Notes: a model not told the origin generated them from the sequence alone. Shown: positions 28,201-37,700, counted from the stretch's first letter. The stretch: DNA of 64,000 nucleotides from Marinifilum sp. D737 (GCF_026672275.1 NZ_JANQCD010000009.1:62001-126000), one strand, 5' to 3'. Numbers and translations: made by a program.

Positions 28201-29030
28201 TCGATAAAATGAAGACTCAATTATTTACCGAATCGCAAAAGATTCTGGTAATTGAGGATGATGATGTAACCCGACAATTAATCAAGAGTATTCTTACTCC
28301 AACCAATGTTCAAATTGAAGAAACCAATACAGGAAAAGAAGCTCTGGAATTAATTTCGACTAAAAAATACGATTGCATTGTTTTGGATTTAGGCTTACCA
28401 GATATTACCGGGAATGAATTATTAGCAAAACTTACAGAGAATAAAGTCAAAATTCCTAATACAATTATTTATACCGGAAAAGAGTTAAGTCGTAGCGAGC
28501 ACCGTGAGTTAAGCAAATACACCAATTCTATAATATTAAAAGGATTAAAATCGGACGAACGCTTAATGGATGAAGTTAGTTTGTTCTTGTACCAAGTTGC
28601 AACAACAGCTCCTGAAAATCCACAAGTTAAAATTACCGAAATTGATGATTCCATATTTAAGGGAAAAAAGATACTCGTTGTTGATGACGAAATCAGAAAT
28701 ATTTTTGCCTTAGGCAAGATTCTTGAAGAAAAAGAAATGGATGTTCTTGAAGCTGAAAATGGTAAAATTGCAGTTGACGTTTTAAAAGAAAACCATAATA
28801 TCGATTTAGTTTTAATGGATATCATGATGCCGGAAATGGACGGTTATGAAGCCATGAATATCATTAGGAAAACTCCCGAAATAAAAGATATACCAATCAT
28901 TTGTTTAACGGCCAAGGCTATGAAAGAAGATTATCAGAAAGCCATTACCTCGGGAGCAAATGATTATTTATCAAAACCTATTGACGAAAACAAATTGTTC
29001 TCGATGTTGAAAATTTGGCTTTACAACTAG
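25281..29030 (+). CDS. Hybrid histidine kinase with GAF domain and three receiver-like domains
   Basis: A 1249-residue membrane hybrid kinase. Order: helix (17-38), helical periplasmic sensor (40-207), helix (208-228), HAMP-type segments (229-335), GAF (340-485), coiled coil with a repeated LQVQQEELRVANEEL block at about 504-518 and 532-546, HisKA with His597, HATPase (700-825), then three receiver-like regions. The first (868-980) has HP in place of the acidic pair and is probably a pseudo-receiver. The second has Asp1036 and the third Asp1180. It heads an operon with a second hybrid kinase, cheR and cheB, pointing to a multistep phosphorelay. Confidence 0.93.
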   Translation: MHFIIKKFRDWSIKSKLLLLTILTLLSILVLSLTSSFFFSTSRTLSIMINGLRVHESLLQSGVDNFYNYQLTKEPKYREQSAFYIDRSNELVNNLLKLREDYKTKKNHEIANYFFDGFPEVFNHEYANAELLVSRFRLLNSLKSEEMDNSRTLSQKAMELTEQIKNQLLKNDVEIDINSLQANIEFIQNHYANISLEVNSLSHKINSALIWAILFISISISVLFLILSRYISRSISMPVKEMVDNFQQIAKGNYRQPLNIKTQDEIGSLAKSFRSIQTDFQNVVSYTRKVANGDLGISLIPKSKEDELSVSLNQMVKTLKHSKAQNDETLWFRSGVNNLNDELQGDHELNEVASKALQYMTAFLRAELGAIYIYKEDQESLCLAASVGIPDKNQYKNIRIGHGLIGQTAATHKFGHIKDVPADYFSIFSGTGEMMPSNIVLVPLVYDNALWGVMELAASKTITDPEIDFIKAVKDSITVKIASTLARIKLETLLKTTQEQASELQVQQEELRVANEELAEQTSILTENEKKLQVQQEELRVANEELEERTNQLEIQKEEIEQKNTGLSLAHEKLETKARELEQASQYKSDFLANMSHELRTPLNSLLILSGMLVKNKNGNLTPEDIESAKIINKSGKDLLQLINEILDLSKIEAGKMTIEMEQVSPFDIKSEVLMDFKHQAEKKGLDFHVNVSDDFPNTIETDQLRLSQIIKNLLSNAFKFTSKGSVSVSMQRVNGDSKLWRDDLKSTETCSICVMDTGVGIPPEKKEAIFEAFQQADGSTSRKYGGTGLGLSISKELARMLGGEIHLESEVNKGSSFTLFVPVKQSTKTPNITNPIKKEVELKIDHSNEAVVLPKFIDDDRDVPQNGASVVLIHPNQEEATNLYYQIHNNSFHALVAANIPDAIQLIESHQPSAVIVGLDLLMEKGEAVLDPLRLHAYASKLPMHIINPVEGILERNINDLPTVNATNITQVIDKMKTQLFTESQKILVIEDDDVTRQLIKSILTPTNVQIEETNTGKEALELISTKKYDCIVLDLGLPDITGNELLAKLTENKVKIPNTIIYTGKELSRSEHRELSKYTNSIILKGLKSDERLMDEVSLFLYQVATTAPENPQVKITEIDDSIFKGKKILVVDDEIRNIFALGKILEEKEMDVLEAENGKIAVDVLKENHNIDLVLMDIMMPEMDGYEAMNIIRKTPEIKDIPIICLTAKAMKEDYQKAITSGANDYLSKPIDENKLFSMLKIWLYN

Positions 29031-29047
29031 AAAGAATTAAAAAACAA

Positions 29048-30640
29048 ATGAAAAAAGATAAAATATTAATCGTAGATGATAAAATTGAAAACCTGGTAAG
29101 TTTAGAAAGGGTTTTAAGCGATTTTGACGTTGAGTTTGTAAGAGCTGAATCGGGAGAAGCAGCCTTGAAACAAACACTCAAAGAAGAATTCGCCATGGCC
29201 ATTCTCGATGTCCAAATGCCTGGTATGGATGGGTACGAAACACTTGAATTTATGCGTCAGCGTAAAAAAACGAAGTACCTTCCTGTTATTTTTGTTTCAG
29301 CCATTCATCAAAGCGATTTGCATATTATTAAAGGCATTGAAACTGGCGCTGTTGATTTTATTCCAAAACCCATTATTCCTGAAATTTTACAAGGAAAGGT
29401 GAAAGTATTTCTTGATCTGTACCGACAGAGAAAAGAGCTTGACACTTTATTGGAATACCTGGAAAGAAAGAATGAAGAATTAATTATTGAAAAACAAAAA
29501 GCAGAAGAAGCAACAAATGCCAAGTCGTTATTCTTAGCCAATATGTCTCACGAAATTCGCTCTCCAATGAATGGTATGTTGGGCTTATCGAGACTCTTAT
29601 TGGATTCTGAGTTGAACGACGAACAAAAAGACATGTTGAAAGTAATGACAACATCGGGAGAAAATCTTTTGCAAATTATTAATGACATTCTGGATTACTC
29701 GAAAATTGAAGCCGGACAAATCGAAATTGAAAATATTGCATTCGATATTAAACAACTAACTGACACCATCTATCACCTACTTAACTTTAAGGCGATTGAA
29801 AAGGGCATAACATTTAATATTGAAATCGATAAAGACATACCAGAAAATTTATTAGGAGATTCATTTAGACTCAATCAAATATTAATGAACCTTGCAAATA
29901 ATGCAATCAAATTTACACATAAAGGTTCAGTTCTATTATCAATAAAGTGTCTTGAGAAAAACAATCAATACGTATCTTTGTTTTTTACTATAAAAGATAC
30001 TGGAATAGGTATTTCAAAAGACGCACAGAAAAAACTATTTAAAGAATTTACTCAATCTGACAGTTCAACAACCAGACAGTATGGAGGCACCGGACTAGGC
30101 TTAGCAATTTCGAAAAATTTAACCAACCTTATGGGGGGTAAAATCAATTTGGAAAGTGAGCCAGGTGTTGGATCGGAGTTTATGTTTGAACTAAAATTTG
30201 GATATAAAGAGAAGGAGGCGGATATGTTTAATAATGAAAACGTGGAAATTCCAAGACAATTATCAATTCTTGTAGCAGAAGACAACCCTATTAACCAAAA
30301 AGTAGCTGTTCTTACTTTGCGTCATATGGGCCTACAGTGTGATGTAGCAAAAAATGGCTTGGAAGCATTTGAGATGCAAAAAGAAAACAACTACCAGGTA
30401 ATTTTAATGGATATGCAAATGCCTGTTTTAGATGGCCTAAATGCTACTCAAAAAATTCGAAGCTATGAAGCAGATCATCCAGAAGTTGATAAGGCTTTTA
30501 TTATTGCATTAACAGCAAATGCTTTTGTGGAAGACAAACAAACCTGTATGGATGCTGGAATGAATGATTTTATTAGTAAACCATTCAAAGAGGAAGCTTT
30601 AAGAAAAATTCTAAGCCAAATTACCAAAAGTATAGCCTAG
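29048..30640 (+). CDS. Soluble hybrid histidine kinase with N- and C-terminal receivers
   Basis: The 530-residue cytoplasmic protein has a receiver (phospho-accepting Asp54, LDVQMPGMDG), a short coiled coil, HisKA with His168 (NMSHEIRSPMNGML), HATPase with NLANNAIKF, DTGIGI and GGTGLGLAIS, and a second receiver with Asp455 (LMDMQMPVLDG). The start at 29048 is 17 bp after the previous stop; an in-frame ATG at 29015 overlaps the preceding gene and lacks homology value. The receiver-kinase-receiver layout suggests it takes phosphate from the upstream kinase and passes it on. Confidence 0.92.
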   Translation: MKKDKILIVDDKIENLVSLERVLSDFDVEFVRAESGEAALKQTLKEEFAMAILDVQMPGMDGYETLEFMRQRKKTKYLPVIFVSAIHQSDLHIIKGIETGAVDFIPKPIIPEILQGKVKVFLDLYRQRKELDTLLEYLERKNEELIIEKQKAEEATNAKSLFLANMSHEIRSPMNGMLGLSRLLLDSELNDEQKDMLKVMTTSGENLLQIINDILDYSKIEAGQIEIENIAFDIKQLTDTIYHLLNFKAIEKGITFNIEIDKDIPENLLGDSFRLNQILMNLANNAIKFTHKGSVLLSIKCLEKNNQYVSLFFTIKDTGIGISKDAQKKLFKEFTQSDSSTTRQYGGTGLGLAISKNLTNLMGGKINLESEPGVGSEFMFELKFGYKEKEADMFNNENVEIPRQLSILVAEDNPINQKVAVLTLRHMGLQCDVAKNGLEAFEMQKENNYQVILMDMQMPVLDGLNATQKIRSYEADHPEVDKAFIIALTANAFVEDKQTCMDAGMNDFISKPFKEEALRKILSQITKSIA

Positions 30641-30643
30641 AAA

Positions 30644-31486
30644 ATGGAACAAAACAAGTCTTCGGTAATTGATAATATCGATATAGAAATTCCCTTGTTT
30701 CTCGAAGCTGTGTTTCAAAAATACAGCTACGACTTCAGGGATTATTCTAAAGCTCATGTAAAGCGCAGATTATTGCACAGAATGTCTGTTGGTCGCTTTA
30801 CATCCATTTCGCAAATGCAAGAAAAAGTGCTTCGTGATAAAGCTTTTTTTATTGATTTATTGGAAGATTTGTCGATTAATGTAACTGAAATGTTTCGCGA
30901 TCCGGATTTTTACAAATCCTTTCGCGAAAATGTTGTGCCAACTCTTAAAACCTATCCTTTTATTAAAATATGGCATGCTGGCTGCTCAACAGGCGAAGAA
31001 GTATACTCGCTTGCCATTCTGTTAAAAGAAGAGGGTTTATTGGACAGATGCCAGGTTTATGCTACTGACTTCAATCGTAAAGTGCTTGAAATCGCCAAAC
31101 ATGGAATCTATAAAACCCAGGAATTGGATAAATTTCAGCGCAACTATATTAAATCTGGTGGTAAAGAAAAACTATCCAGTTACTACACCTTAAAATATGG
31201 TTCCATAAAGTTTGACCAGGCACTTTCGAAACATGTGGTTTTTGCAGATCACAATCTGGTTACAGATCATGTATTTGCCGAGGTAAATTTAATTTTATGC
31301 CGTAATGTTTTGATTTACTTCAACCGGGAGTTACAAAACAAAGTCATAAACCTTTTTCATGAAAGTTTGATTCATAGCGGTCACCTTTGTTTGGGATCGA
31401 AAGAATCGCTTCGTTTTACACAACACGAGCACAGCTTTGTAGATATTGATTCCAAGCAAAAAATCTTTAAAAAGAAAATTGGTTGA
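30644..31486 (+). CDS. cheR: CheR-type protein-glutamate methyltransferase
   Basis: CheR methylates glutamates of receptor-like proteins using S-adenosylmethionine. The 280-residue protein has the N-terminal helical CheR domain and a catalytic domain with the SAM motif AGCSTGEEVYSLAIL (about 113-127) and CRNVLIYF near residue 224, both family hallmarks. It begins three bases after the hybrid kinase gene and overlaps cheB by one base. No chemoreceptor, CheA or CheW gene is nearby, so it probably modifies a kinase or sensor rather than flagellar chemotaxis receptors. Confidence 0.9.
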   Translation: MEQNKSSVIDNIDIEIPLFLEAVFQKYSYDFRDYSKAHVKRRLLHRMSVGRFTSISQMQEKVLRDKAFFIDLLEDLSINVTEMFRDPDFYKSFRENVVPTLKTYPFIKIWHAGCSTGEEVYSLAILLKEEGLLDRCQVYATDFNRKVLEIAKHGIYKTQELDKFQRNYIKSGGKEKLSSYYTLKYGSIKFDQALSKHVVFADHNLVTDHVFAEVNLILCRNVLIYFNRELQNKVINLFHESLIHSGHLCLGSKESLRFTQHEHSFVDIDSKQKIFKKKIG

Positions 31487-32055
31487 TGAATAAAGCATTG
31501 GTCATTGGAACATCATTTGGAGGGCTGGAAGCTTTAAAAACAATTATTCCTGCCTTGCCTGCCGATTTTAAACTCCCAATTCTTGTGGTACTGCATATTG
31601 GCGACAATAATAATGATTCGTTTGTTCAATATTTAAACGGCATAAGCAAACTCAGTATTAAAGAAGCCGAGGAAAAAGATGAAATCAAGAAGGGATATGT
31701 ATATTTTGCCCCTCCCAATTACCATATGATGGTTGAGAATGATGAAACGATATCATTTTCGGCCGATCTAAAAGTACACCACTCTCGTCCTTCAATCGAC
31801 GTGCTTTTTGAATCAGCAGCCTGGACCTATAAAAACAGGTTGGTTGGTGTAATATTAACCGGGCTTAATCAAGATGGAGCCTATGGCCTTAAAATCATTA
31901 AAGATTACGGAGGAACTACCCTAGTTGAAAATCCTGAAAAAGCAGTTGCATCAATCATGCCCAAAGCGGCTCTAACAGAATCAGATGTTGATTTTGTTCT
32001 TGACTTGAATGAAATCAGTAACAAGCTTATTGAGTTATCGGTACAAGACCAATAA
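31486..32055 (+). CDS. cheB: CheB-type methylesterase without receiver domain
   Basis: The 189-residue protein consists only of the CheB esterase domain and opposes CheR by removing methyl groups or deamidating glutamines. Expected catalytic positions are visible: Ser in GTSFGGLEALK (about residues 8-18), His in VLHIGD, and Asp in LTGLNQDGAYGLK. The receiver domain that regulates classical CheB is absent, so control must come from elsewhere, perhaps from the kinases of the operon. The start ATG shares a base with the cheR stop; a TTG at 31483 is less likely. Confidence 0.88.
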   Translation: MNKALVIGTSFGGLEALKTIIPALPADFKLPILVVLHIGDNNNDSFVQYLNGISKLSIKEAEEKDEIKKGYVYFAPPNYHMMVENDETISFSADLKVHHSRPSIDVLFESAAWTYKNRLVGVILTGLNQDGAYGLKIIKDYGGTTLVENPEKAVASIMPKAALTESDVDFVLDLNEISNKLIELSVQDQ

Positions 32056-32057
32056 GC

Positions 32058-32393
32058 TGAAAACTCATACTGCTTTCCACCAAAGTAAATGAATCCAAAT
32101 ACTTTATAAAAACTCATTCTACTGAAAAAGATAGACACTACTGAAACATTTTACCCTTCTCAACTGGAGTAGATTAATATATAAACATTATAAAACTTGT
32201 TTCGAAAAAAAACAATTGGTTCAACCAAAACATTTTATTTCTTTCCTTCCTAGTAGAGTGATATAAAAACTTTTTGAAAGGCAATTCTTTAAAGAACAAT
32301 GGCCCTAACTAAAACATTCTACGCCATTCCACTCAAGTAGAACGATGTAAAATCATCATAAAAGCCATTTCGTATAAAAACAATCGCGTTACC
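32058..32393. repeat. Four degenerate 84-bp tandem repeats
   Basis: Units at 32058-32141, 32142-32225, 32226-32309 and 32310-32393 are exactly 84 bp long. Later units share AAACATTYTA near the start, a pyrimidine-rich TTYC tract, AGTAGA about 28 bp in, a TATAAAA-like stretch and ACAAT near the end. In unit 4 TTCTAC can pair with GTAGAA across an 18-base loop. The array starts just after cheB and ends 96 bp before the CYTH gene, filling most of a 434-bp gap. No open frame runs through it. Confidence 0.75.
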
Positions 32394-32489
32394 GATTTAT
32401 TTTCATTCTCTTTTACCTGGATAAATTCTTCAATTAAGATCATTTTTTTACGATATTTCGGACATATTTTAAAAGCAAAATACAAAAAG

Positions 32490-33032
32490 ATGCCTGTAAC
32501 TGTAGAAATTAAAGCTCACTGCAAAAATCAAGATAGAATTCGTGAAATTTTAAAATCGAATAATGCCGACTTTAAAGGAGTTGATCATCAAATTGACACC
32601 TATTTTCATGCCAAATCGGGACGTTTAAAATTGCGTGAAGGAAAAATTGAAAACAACCTGATTCACTATTTTCGTGAAGATACAAAAGATTCAAGAGAAA
32701 GTAAGGTGAACTTGTACCAAACCAAAACTGATTCTACTTTAAAAGAGATACTTGAAAAAGCGATGGGAAGTAGATGTGTAGTAGATAAAAAAAGAGAAAT
32801 CTATTTTATCGAGAATGTAAAATTTCATATTGATGATGTAAAAGGACTTGGTAAATTTATAGAAATTGAAGCCATTGATATGGATGGAGATATACCGAAA
32901 GAAAAGCTACAGGAACAATGCAATTTCTATATCAAATTACTGGAAATAAATGCCAAGGATTTAATTTCTCAATCGTATAGCGATTTATTGGAACAGAATA
33001 GTTTATTCAATCAGATTTTAATAGAGGAATAA
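32490..33032 (+). CDS. CYTH domain protein (class IV adenylyl cyclase-like)
   Basis: The 180-residue protein begins with VTVEIKAHC, the start of the CYTH triphosphate tunnel fold. It continues with basic strands (GRLKLREGK, LIHYFRED), KKREIYFIENVKFHIDDV and GKFIEIEAI. The pattern follows the CyaB/class IV group, whose members act on triphosphates such as ATP or thiamine triphosphate or are of unknown activity. The first glutamate of the usual ExExK motif is replaced by Thr, as in some CyaB-like proteins, so activity is uncertain. It is monocistronic by spacing (63 bp to the next gene). Confidence 0.82.
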   Translation: MPVTVEIKAHCKNQDRIREILKSNNADFKGVDHQIDTYFHAKSGRLKLREGKIENNLIHYFREDTKDSRESKVNLYQTKTDSTLKEILEKAMGSRCVVDKKREIYFIENVKFHIDDVKGLGKFIEIEAIDMDGDIPKEKLQEQCNFYIKLLEINAKDLISQSYSDLLEQNSLFNQILIEE

Positions 33033-33095
33033 ATTTTTATTTACTAAAACTTGGTTATTTAGTAACTTTAGGGAAGACTCTAAAGAAATTAAAAA

Positions 33096-33539
33096 ATGCT
33101 TCAGTTCGAATTCGACATCAGAGATCACAAAATTAACAACAACGAAACCAAAGCAAAACAGTTGGCATTGGCCATTGCTTTTTTGGTTTCGGCAGTTTTG
33201 CTGTATATTTTCAACCGGTATTTTAATTTTTTACCACATGGTAACTATCTGATCTTTGTACTTGCTACTTTAGCGGTTTATTTTATTGGCTTGCTTCTGG
33301 GATGTAAAATTTTATATCCCAAAGAGTACCTTATTATCAATTCAAGAAAGTTAAAATACAAAACGGGTTGGAAATCGAAAGAAATAAAAGTTTACCTGAA
33401 AGACATCAATGAAATTAAGATAGAAAATCACAAAATGAGCTTAAAACTTAAAAACAAAGAAGTTTTAATTCTTGATTTGACTCATTTTAATGATCATTCA
33501 ATATCTGTTCTGAAAAACTATTTAAATATTACAGAATAA
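33096..33539 (+). CDS. Small membrane protein with PH-like C-terminal region
   Basis: I do not recognise a named family. The 147-residue protein has a short charged N-terminus, two membrane helices (about 25-43 and 50-70) and a C-terminal beta-rich region of about 70 residues (YLIINSRKLKYKTGWKSKEI, then alternating Lys and hydrophobics) resembling bacterial PH domains. Such two-helix plus PH-like proteins occur widely in Bacteroidota with unknown function. A bidirectional terminator follows directly. Confidence 0.7.
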   Translation: MLQFEFDIRDHKINNNETKAKQLALAIAFLVSAVLLYIFNRYFNFLPHGNYLIFVLATLAVYFIGLLLGCKILYPKEYLIINSRKLKYKTGWKSKEIKVYLKDINEIKIENHKMSLKLKNKEVLILDLTHFNDHSISVLKNYLNITE

Positions 33540-33540
33540 A

Positions 33541-33573
33541 AAAACGGAAGCGATGGGCTTCCGTTTTTTTTAT
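33541..33573. terminator. Bidirectional terminator between convergent genes
   Basis: AAAACGGAAG (33541-33550) and CTTCCGTTTT (33558-33567) form a 10-bp stem with a 7-base loop, with T-runs on both strands. It ends transcription of the small membrane gene from the left and of tsaD from the right. Confidence 0.85.
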
Positions 33574-33594
33574 ATTATTTAATAATCTGCACAA

Positions 33595-34617
33595 TTATTT
33601 AATTGTCATTCTGGCAAATGGAGCCGTATCCTGCCCCACAAATTCTTTCTTTAAATATTTAAAGTAACCAGTTATCGCAATCATTGCTGCATTATCCAAA
33701 GAATACCCCAACTGAGGAACATAAACCTGCCAGTTAAATTTTTCAGCAGCTTCGTGTAGTGCATTTTGTAATCCTGAGTTCGCAGAAACCCCACCAGCAA
33801 TGGCAACCTGCTTAATTCCGGTTTCGCGAGCAGCCCGTTTCACCTTATTCATTAAAATATCAACAATTGTGTATTGTAAAGATGCACACAAATCATTCAT
33901 ATTTTCCTGTATAAAATTTGGGTTTTCTTTCACTTTATCGCGAATAAAGTATAGGAAAGAAGTTTTCAAACCACTAAAACTATAATTCAATCCCTGAATT
34001 TTTGGTCTACTAAATTCAAATGCATGTGGATTTCCTTGTTTCGCATTTCTATCAATAATCGGCCCTCCGGGATAAGGCAATCCCATCACCTTGGCACACT
34101 TATCAAAAGCTTCACCTGCGGCATCATCAATGGTTTCGCCAATTACTTCCATTTCCAAATGATCCTTTACAACAATTATTTGCGAATTACCCCCGGAAAC
34201 CAGCAACGCCAAAAATGGAAACTCCGGATGATCGTAAGTATTCTTTAAATCATCGATAAAATGAGCCAAAATATGAGCTTGCAAGTGATTGACCTCAATC
34301 AAAGGAATGTTTTTTGCCATTGCAAACCCTTTTGCAAATGATGTACCTACCATTAAAGATCCCAACAAACCCGGACCTCTTGTAAAAGCTACAGCATCAA
34401 TTTCATCGGCAGTAACCCCTGCTTTCTCCATGGCTTGATGCACAACAGGAATAATGTTCTGCTGATGAGCACGCGAAGCCAATTCAGGCACTACCCCACC
34501 ATAATCCATATGTACGGTTTGGTTGGCAATAATATTGGAATAAATGATTCCATCTTTTAATATCGATGCGGAAGTATCATCGCATGATGATTCAATTCCA
34601 AGAATAGTTATACTCAT
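33595..34617 (-). CDS. tsaD: tRNA N6-threonylcarbamoyladenosine transferase TsaD
   Basis: TsaD transfers the threonylcarbamoyl group to A37 of ANN-decoding tRNAs, together with TsaB and TsaE (not in the window). The start at 34617 gives MSITILGIESSCDDTSAS, the normal family N-terminus and 340 residues; the frame extends eight codons further but without support. Motifs include GPGLLGSLMVGTSFAKG, the metal-binding HLQAH and the ASKMH-fold phosphate loops (LVSGGNSQI, AIAGGVSANSGL). Essential housekeeping gene. Confidence 0.95.
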   Translation of the reverse strand: MSITILGIESSCDDTSASILKDGIIYSNIIANQTVHMDYGGVVPELASRAHQQNIIPVVHQAMEKAGVTADEIDAVAFTRGPGLLGSLMVGTSFAKGFAMAKNIPLIEVNHLQAHILAHFIDDLKNTYDHPEFPFLALLVSGGNSQIIVVKDHLEMEVIGETIDDAAGEAFDKCAKVMGLPYPGGPIIDRNAKQGNPHAFEFSRPKIQGLNYSFSGLKTSFLYFIRDKVKENPNFIQENMNDLCASLQYTIVDILMNKVKRAARETGIKQVAIAGGVSANSGLQNALHEAAEKFNWQVYVPQLGYSLDNAAMIAITGYFKYLKKEFVGQDTAPFARMTIK

Positions 34618-34729
34618 CTTTTTATTTATTATGTCGGGCAATTAAATTGATTTATCCTACCAATCGTTAAAAAAATCAAAAAAGCTCCCAATCACCCTTT
34701 ATTGTTGTTACTTTCTTCTTCTTTTTACC

Positions 34730-34737
34730 TAATTTTG
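34730..34737 (+). promoter_or_regulatory. Candidate -7 box of the tamB-like gene
   Basis: TAATTTTG fits TAnnTTTG, and TTGTTG repeats lie 22 bp upstream. If used, transcription would begin near 34741, after every TTG that could start the tamB-like frame upstream of its signal anchor. Confidence 0.4.
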
Positions 34738-37700
34738 TGCAACTCACAAAACGGCAAAATTATTAAAAAATTTTTCAAAATATCAATTTGGACTGCAGCA
34801 GTTATCATTATGATTCCCTGCATCATGTATTTGCTTTTCCTAAGTAGTACAGTTCAAACTCACATAAGTAGGAAAATTGCCAATTATTTGTCGGAACAAA
34901 CTAACACTCCAATTGGGATTGAAGGAGTAAATATTTCCCCCTTTAAAAGTATTACTTTAAAAGGCTTATATGTTGAGGATTACCGACAAGACACCTTGGT
35001 TTACATTGATAATCTAAAAGTCAATATTGATTCTTTTAATATCAGTAAAAAAGAATTTTACATTAATAAACTTACTCTTTCGAATACATTCTTCAACCTG
35101 TACGAAGATGAAGAACGTATTTTAAACATCGAGGTATTTCTTGATTCCTTGTCAAACAGCAACTCTTCAAGTCCTGTGGATACAACACAAAAATCATGGA
35201 ACATTACTGTTGCAAATGTTGATATGGAAAATTCTAGTTTTGGATACAAAACCGCAGACTACATTCCACAAGACTTTGGAATGAACTACGATGATATTTT
35301 TGTAACTGATTTAAATATTCAGGCCAGAAACATAAAGGTAGTGGGTGATTCGGTTGGTTTTTACCTGCAGCATCTCAGCTGTAAAGAAAAATCAGGATTT
35401 GTATTAAAAGATTTTAAAGCCAACAATTGGTTTACCAGTAATCAATGGGGTTTGTCTGATGTGAACATTATTTCAAAACACAGTAAAGTAGTAGCAAAGC
35501 ATCTTTATTTCAATTATGAACCCAACCAAGGCTATTGGGCAAAGTTCACTAAAAAAATGCAACTCGATTTCCTGCTAAAATCATCAAGATTAAGCTTTTT
35601 GGATTTGGCTTATTTCAATGAAAAACTGCTGGGATTCAGAGAAACAGGTTATTTGTCGGGAAAAATTTATGGTACCATATACGATTTAAGAGGACGGGAT
35701 ATTGACATTGTATATGGCGATAACACTGCTTTGAAGGGAAGATTTTATATGAATGGCTTGCCTTACCTTAGTGATGCATACCTTCAAGCCGATTTTAAAG
35801 AGTTAACCACAAGCATTTCAGATATCGAAAAAGTATATATTCCCGGTTACTCCAAAGAACATTTTAAACTACCTGAATATTTTAACAATCTTGGATTGAT
35901 TCAATACAAAGGGAAATTTAATGGTTTTATCAATGATTTTGTTTTCTATGGTAAGTTCAAAACTGAATTGGGAGATTTGAAAACCGATATCCTGTTTAAA
36001 CCAAATCAGGGAAATAACAAACTCGATTTTAATGGTGATCTAAGAACAAATAATTTTAATCTTGGTGGTTTAATTGAACAAGAAAAGGTTGGTGAGATCT
36101 CATTAAATGTTTCGGTTAGTGGTTACACATCTCCTGAAACCACCCAAGGAATCATGAAAGGAAACATTAGTGAAGTTGACTTTTACGATTACAAATACAA
36201 AAATTTAACACTTAACGGGTTCTTCTCAGAATCCCAATTTGATGGTAAAGTCTCTATTGAAGACCCTAACATAGGTTTTGATTTTGCTGGTAAGGTGGAT
36301 TTCTCACAAGAGGTTCCAACAATGAACTTTAGTTCACACCTAAATCATGCAAAATTATTTCCTCTGCATTTAAACACTACCGATCAGAAGGCAGAACTTA
36401 GCTTGTCTGTTAATGCCAACTTTACTGGTAGTAGTTTTGATAATGCCAATGGTGTAATAGAGATTAACAAAACCAATTATAAAAATAGCTTAGGCGAATT
36501 TCTTTTGAATAAATTTACCATTAACTCTTTTACATCTCCTGAGTTCAAAAAAATGATTTTAAATTCTGATGTTTCAGATGTAAAAGTCGAAGGTAATTAT
36601 GAAGTTAGCAAATTGATATCCTCCATTGCAAACCTAGCCTTTTACTATTTGCCTGCATATGCACCAAACAAAGAATACGCAAAAATAGATAGTACCAATA
36701 ATTTTAAATTTCAATTAAAGCTCAAGGATACTGAACCGATTACTTCGGTGTTGTTCCCGGATTTTAGCATTGCTCCAGAAACCAGTTTAGAAGGTGAAAT
36801 AATTGCTGTTGATCGTAAATTAAACCTGCATTTTGAAACTCCAAAGCTTGTTGTAGAAGGAAAATCTTTGGATGAATTAAAGATTGATTTAAATACAGAT
36901 AGGGAAAAACTTACCCTAAAAGGAAGAACCAACAAGTTTAAGTTCTCTGATAATTTTGGTTTGTATAACCTTTCACAAAAACTAATTGCTGAAAAAAACA
37001 AAATCAAACTCGATGTACTATGGAACAATTGGGATAAAATTACTTATAGTGGATTTTTATCAGCTGAAGGTGAAGTAGAGAAATCAAAAACATCAGAAAA
37101 TGTGAAGTGGGACATTAACCTGTTGCCAAGTACTATTATTATGGCCGACAGCATTTGGTCCATTCCCGAATCGCGTATTGTAATTGATAGTACCAGTTAT
37201 GAAATAGATAATTTTAAAATTGCTCGCGAAAATCAATTCTTTGGTCTGGATGGTAAGATTTCAAACAATCCAAATGACAGTATAAACTTTAGAATTCAAA
37301 ACATCAGCCTGAAGAATTTAAACGATTTAACGCGTGAACAAAATATAGGTATCAATGGTACTGTAAAAGGGTATGTTCAGATTTCGGACTTCTATGGCGA
37401 TAGATTATCCAACTCAAACGTAATGATTGAAGATTTAATCCTTAATCAGGATACCCTGGGTAATTTATTTCTTATTAGTGATTGGGACAAATATCAAAAA
37501 AAATTAAGCTTTTCGTCGTTTACAGATTTCTCATCGCGTAAAGAGCTAGAGGTAACGGGAGATTATTTCCCAGATTCTGATTCTTTATATATGGATATTA
37601 ATATCGATAAAATGCGAATGGAATTATTAAACCCTTATCTGCAAGAAAATATATCTGATATCAAAGGTAATACTTCGGGAAGTATTCATATCGAAGGTCA

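Noticed and set aside
30644-32055. cheR-cheB as part of a flagellar chemotaxis operon
   Set aside because: No receptor, CheA, CheW or flagellar gene nearby; the operon mates are hybrid kinases.
32058-32393. 84-bp repeats as a CRISPR array or coding repeats
   Set aside because: No short conserved repeat with variable spacers, and all frames contain stops.
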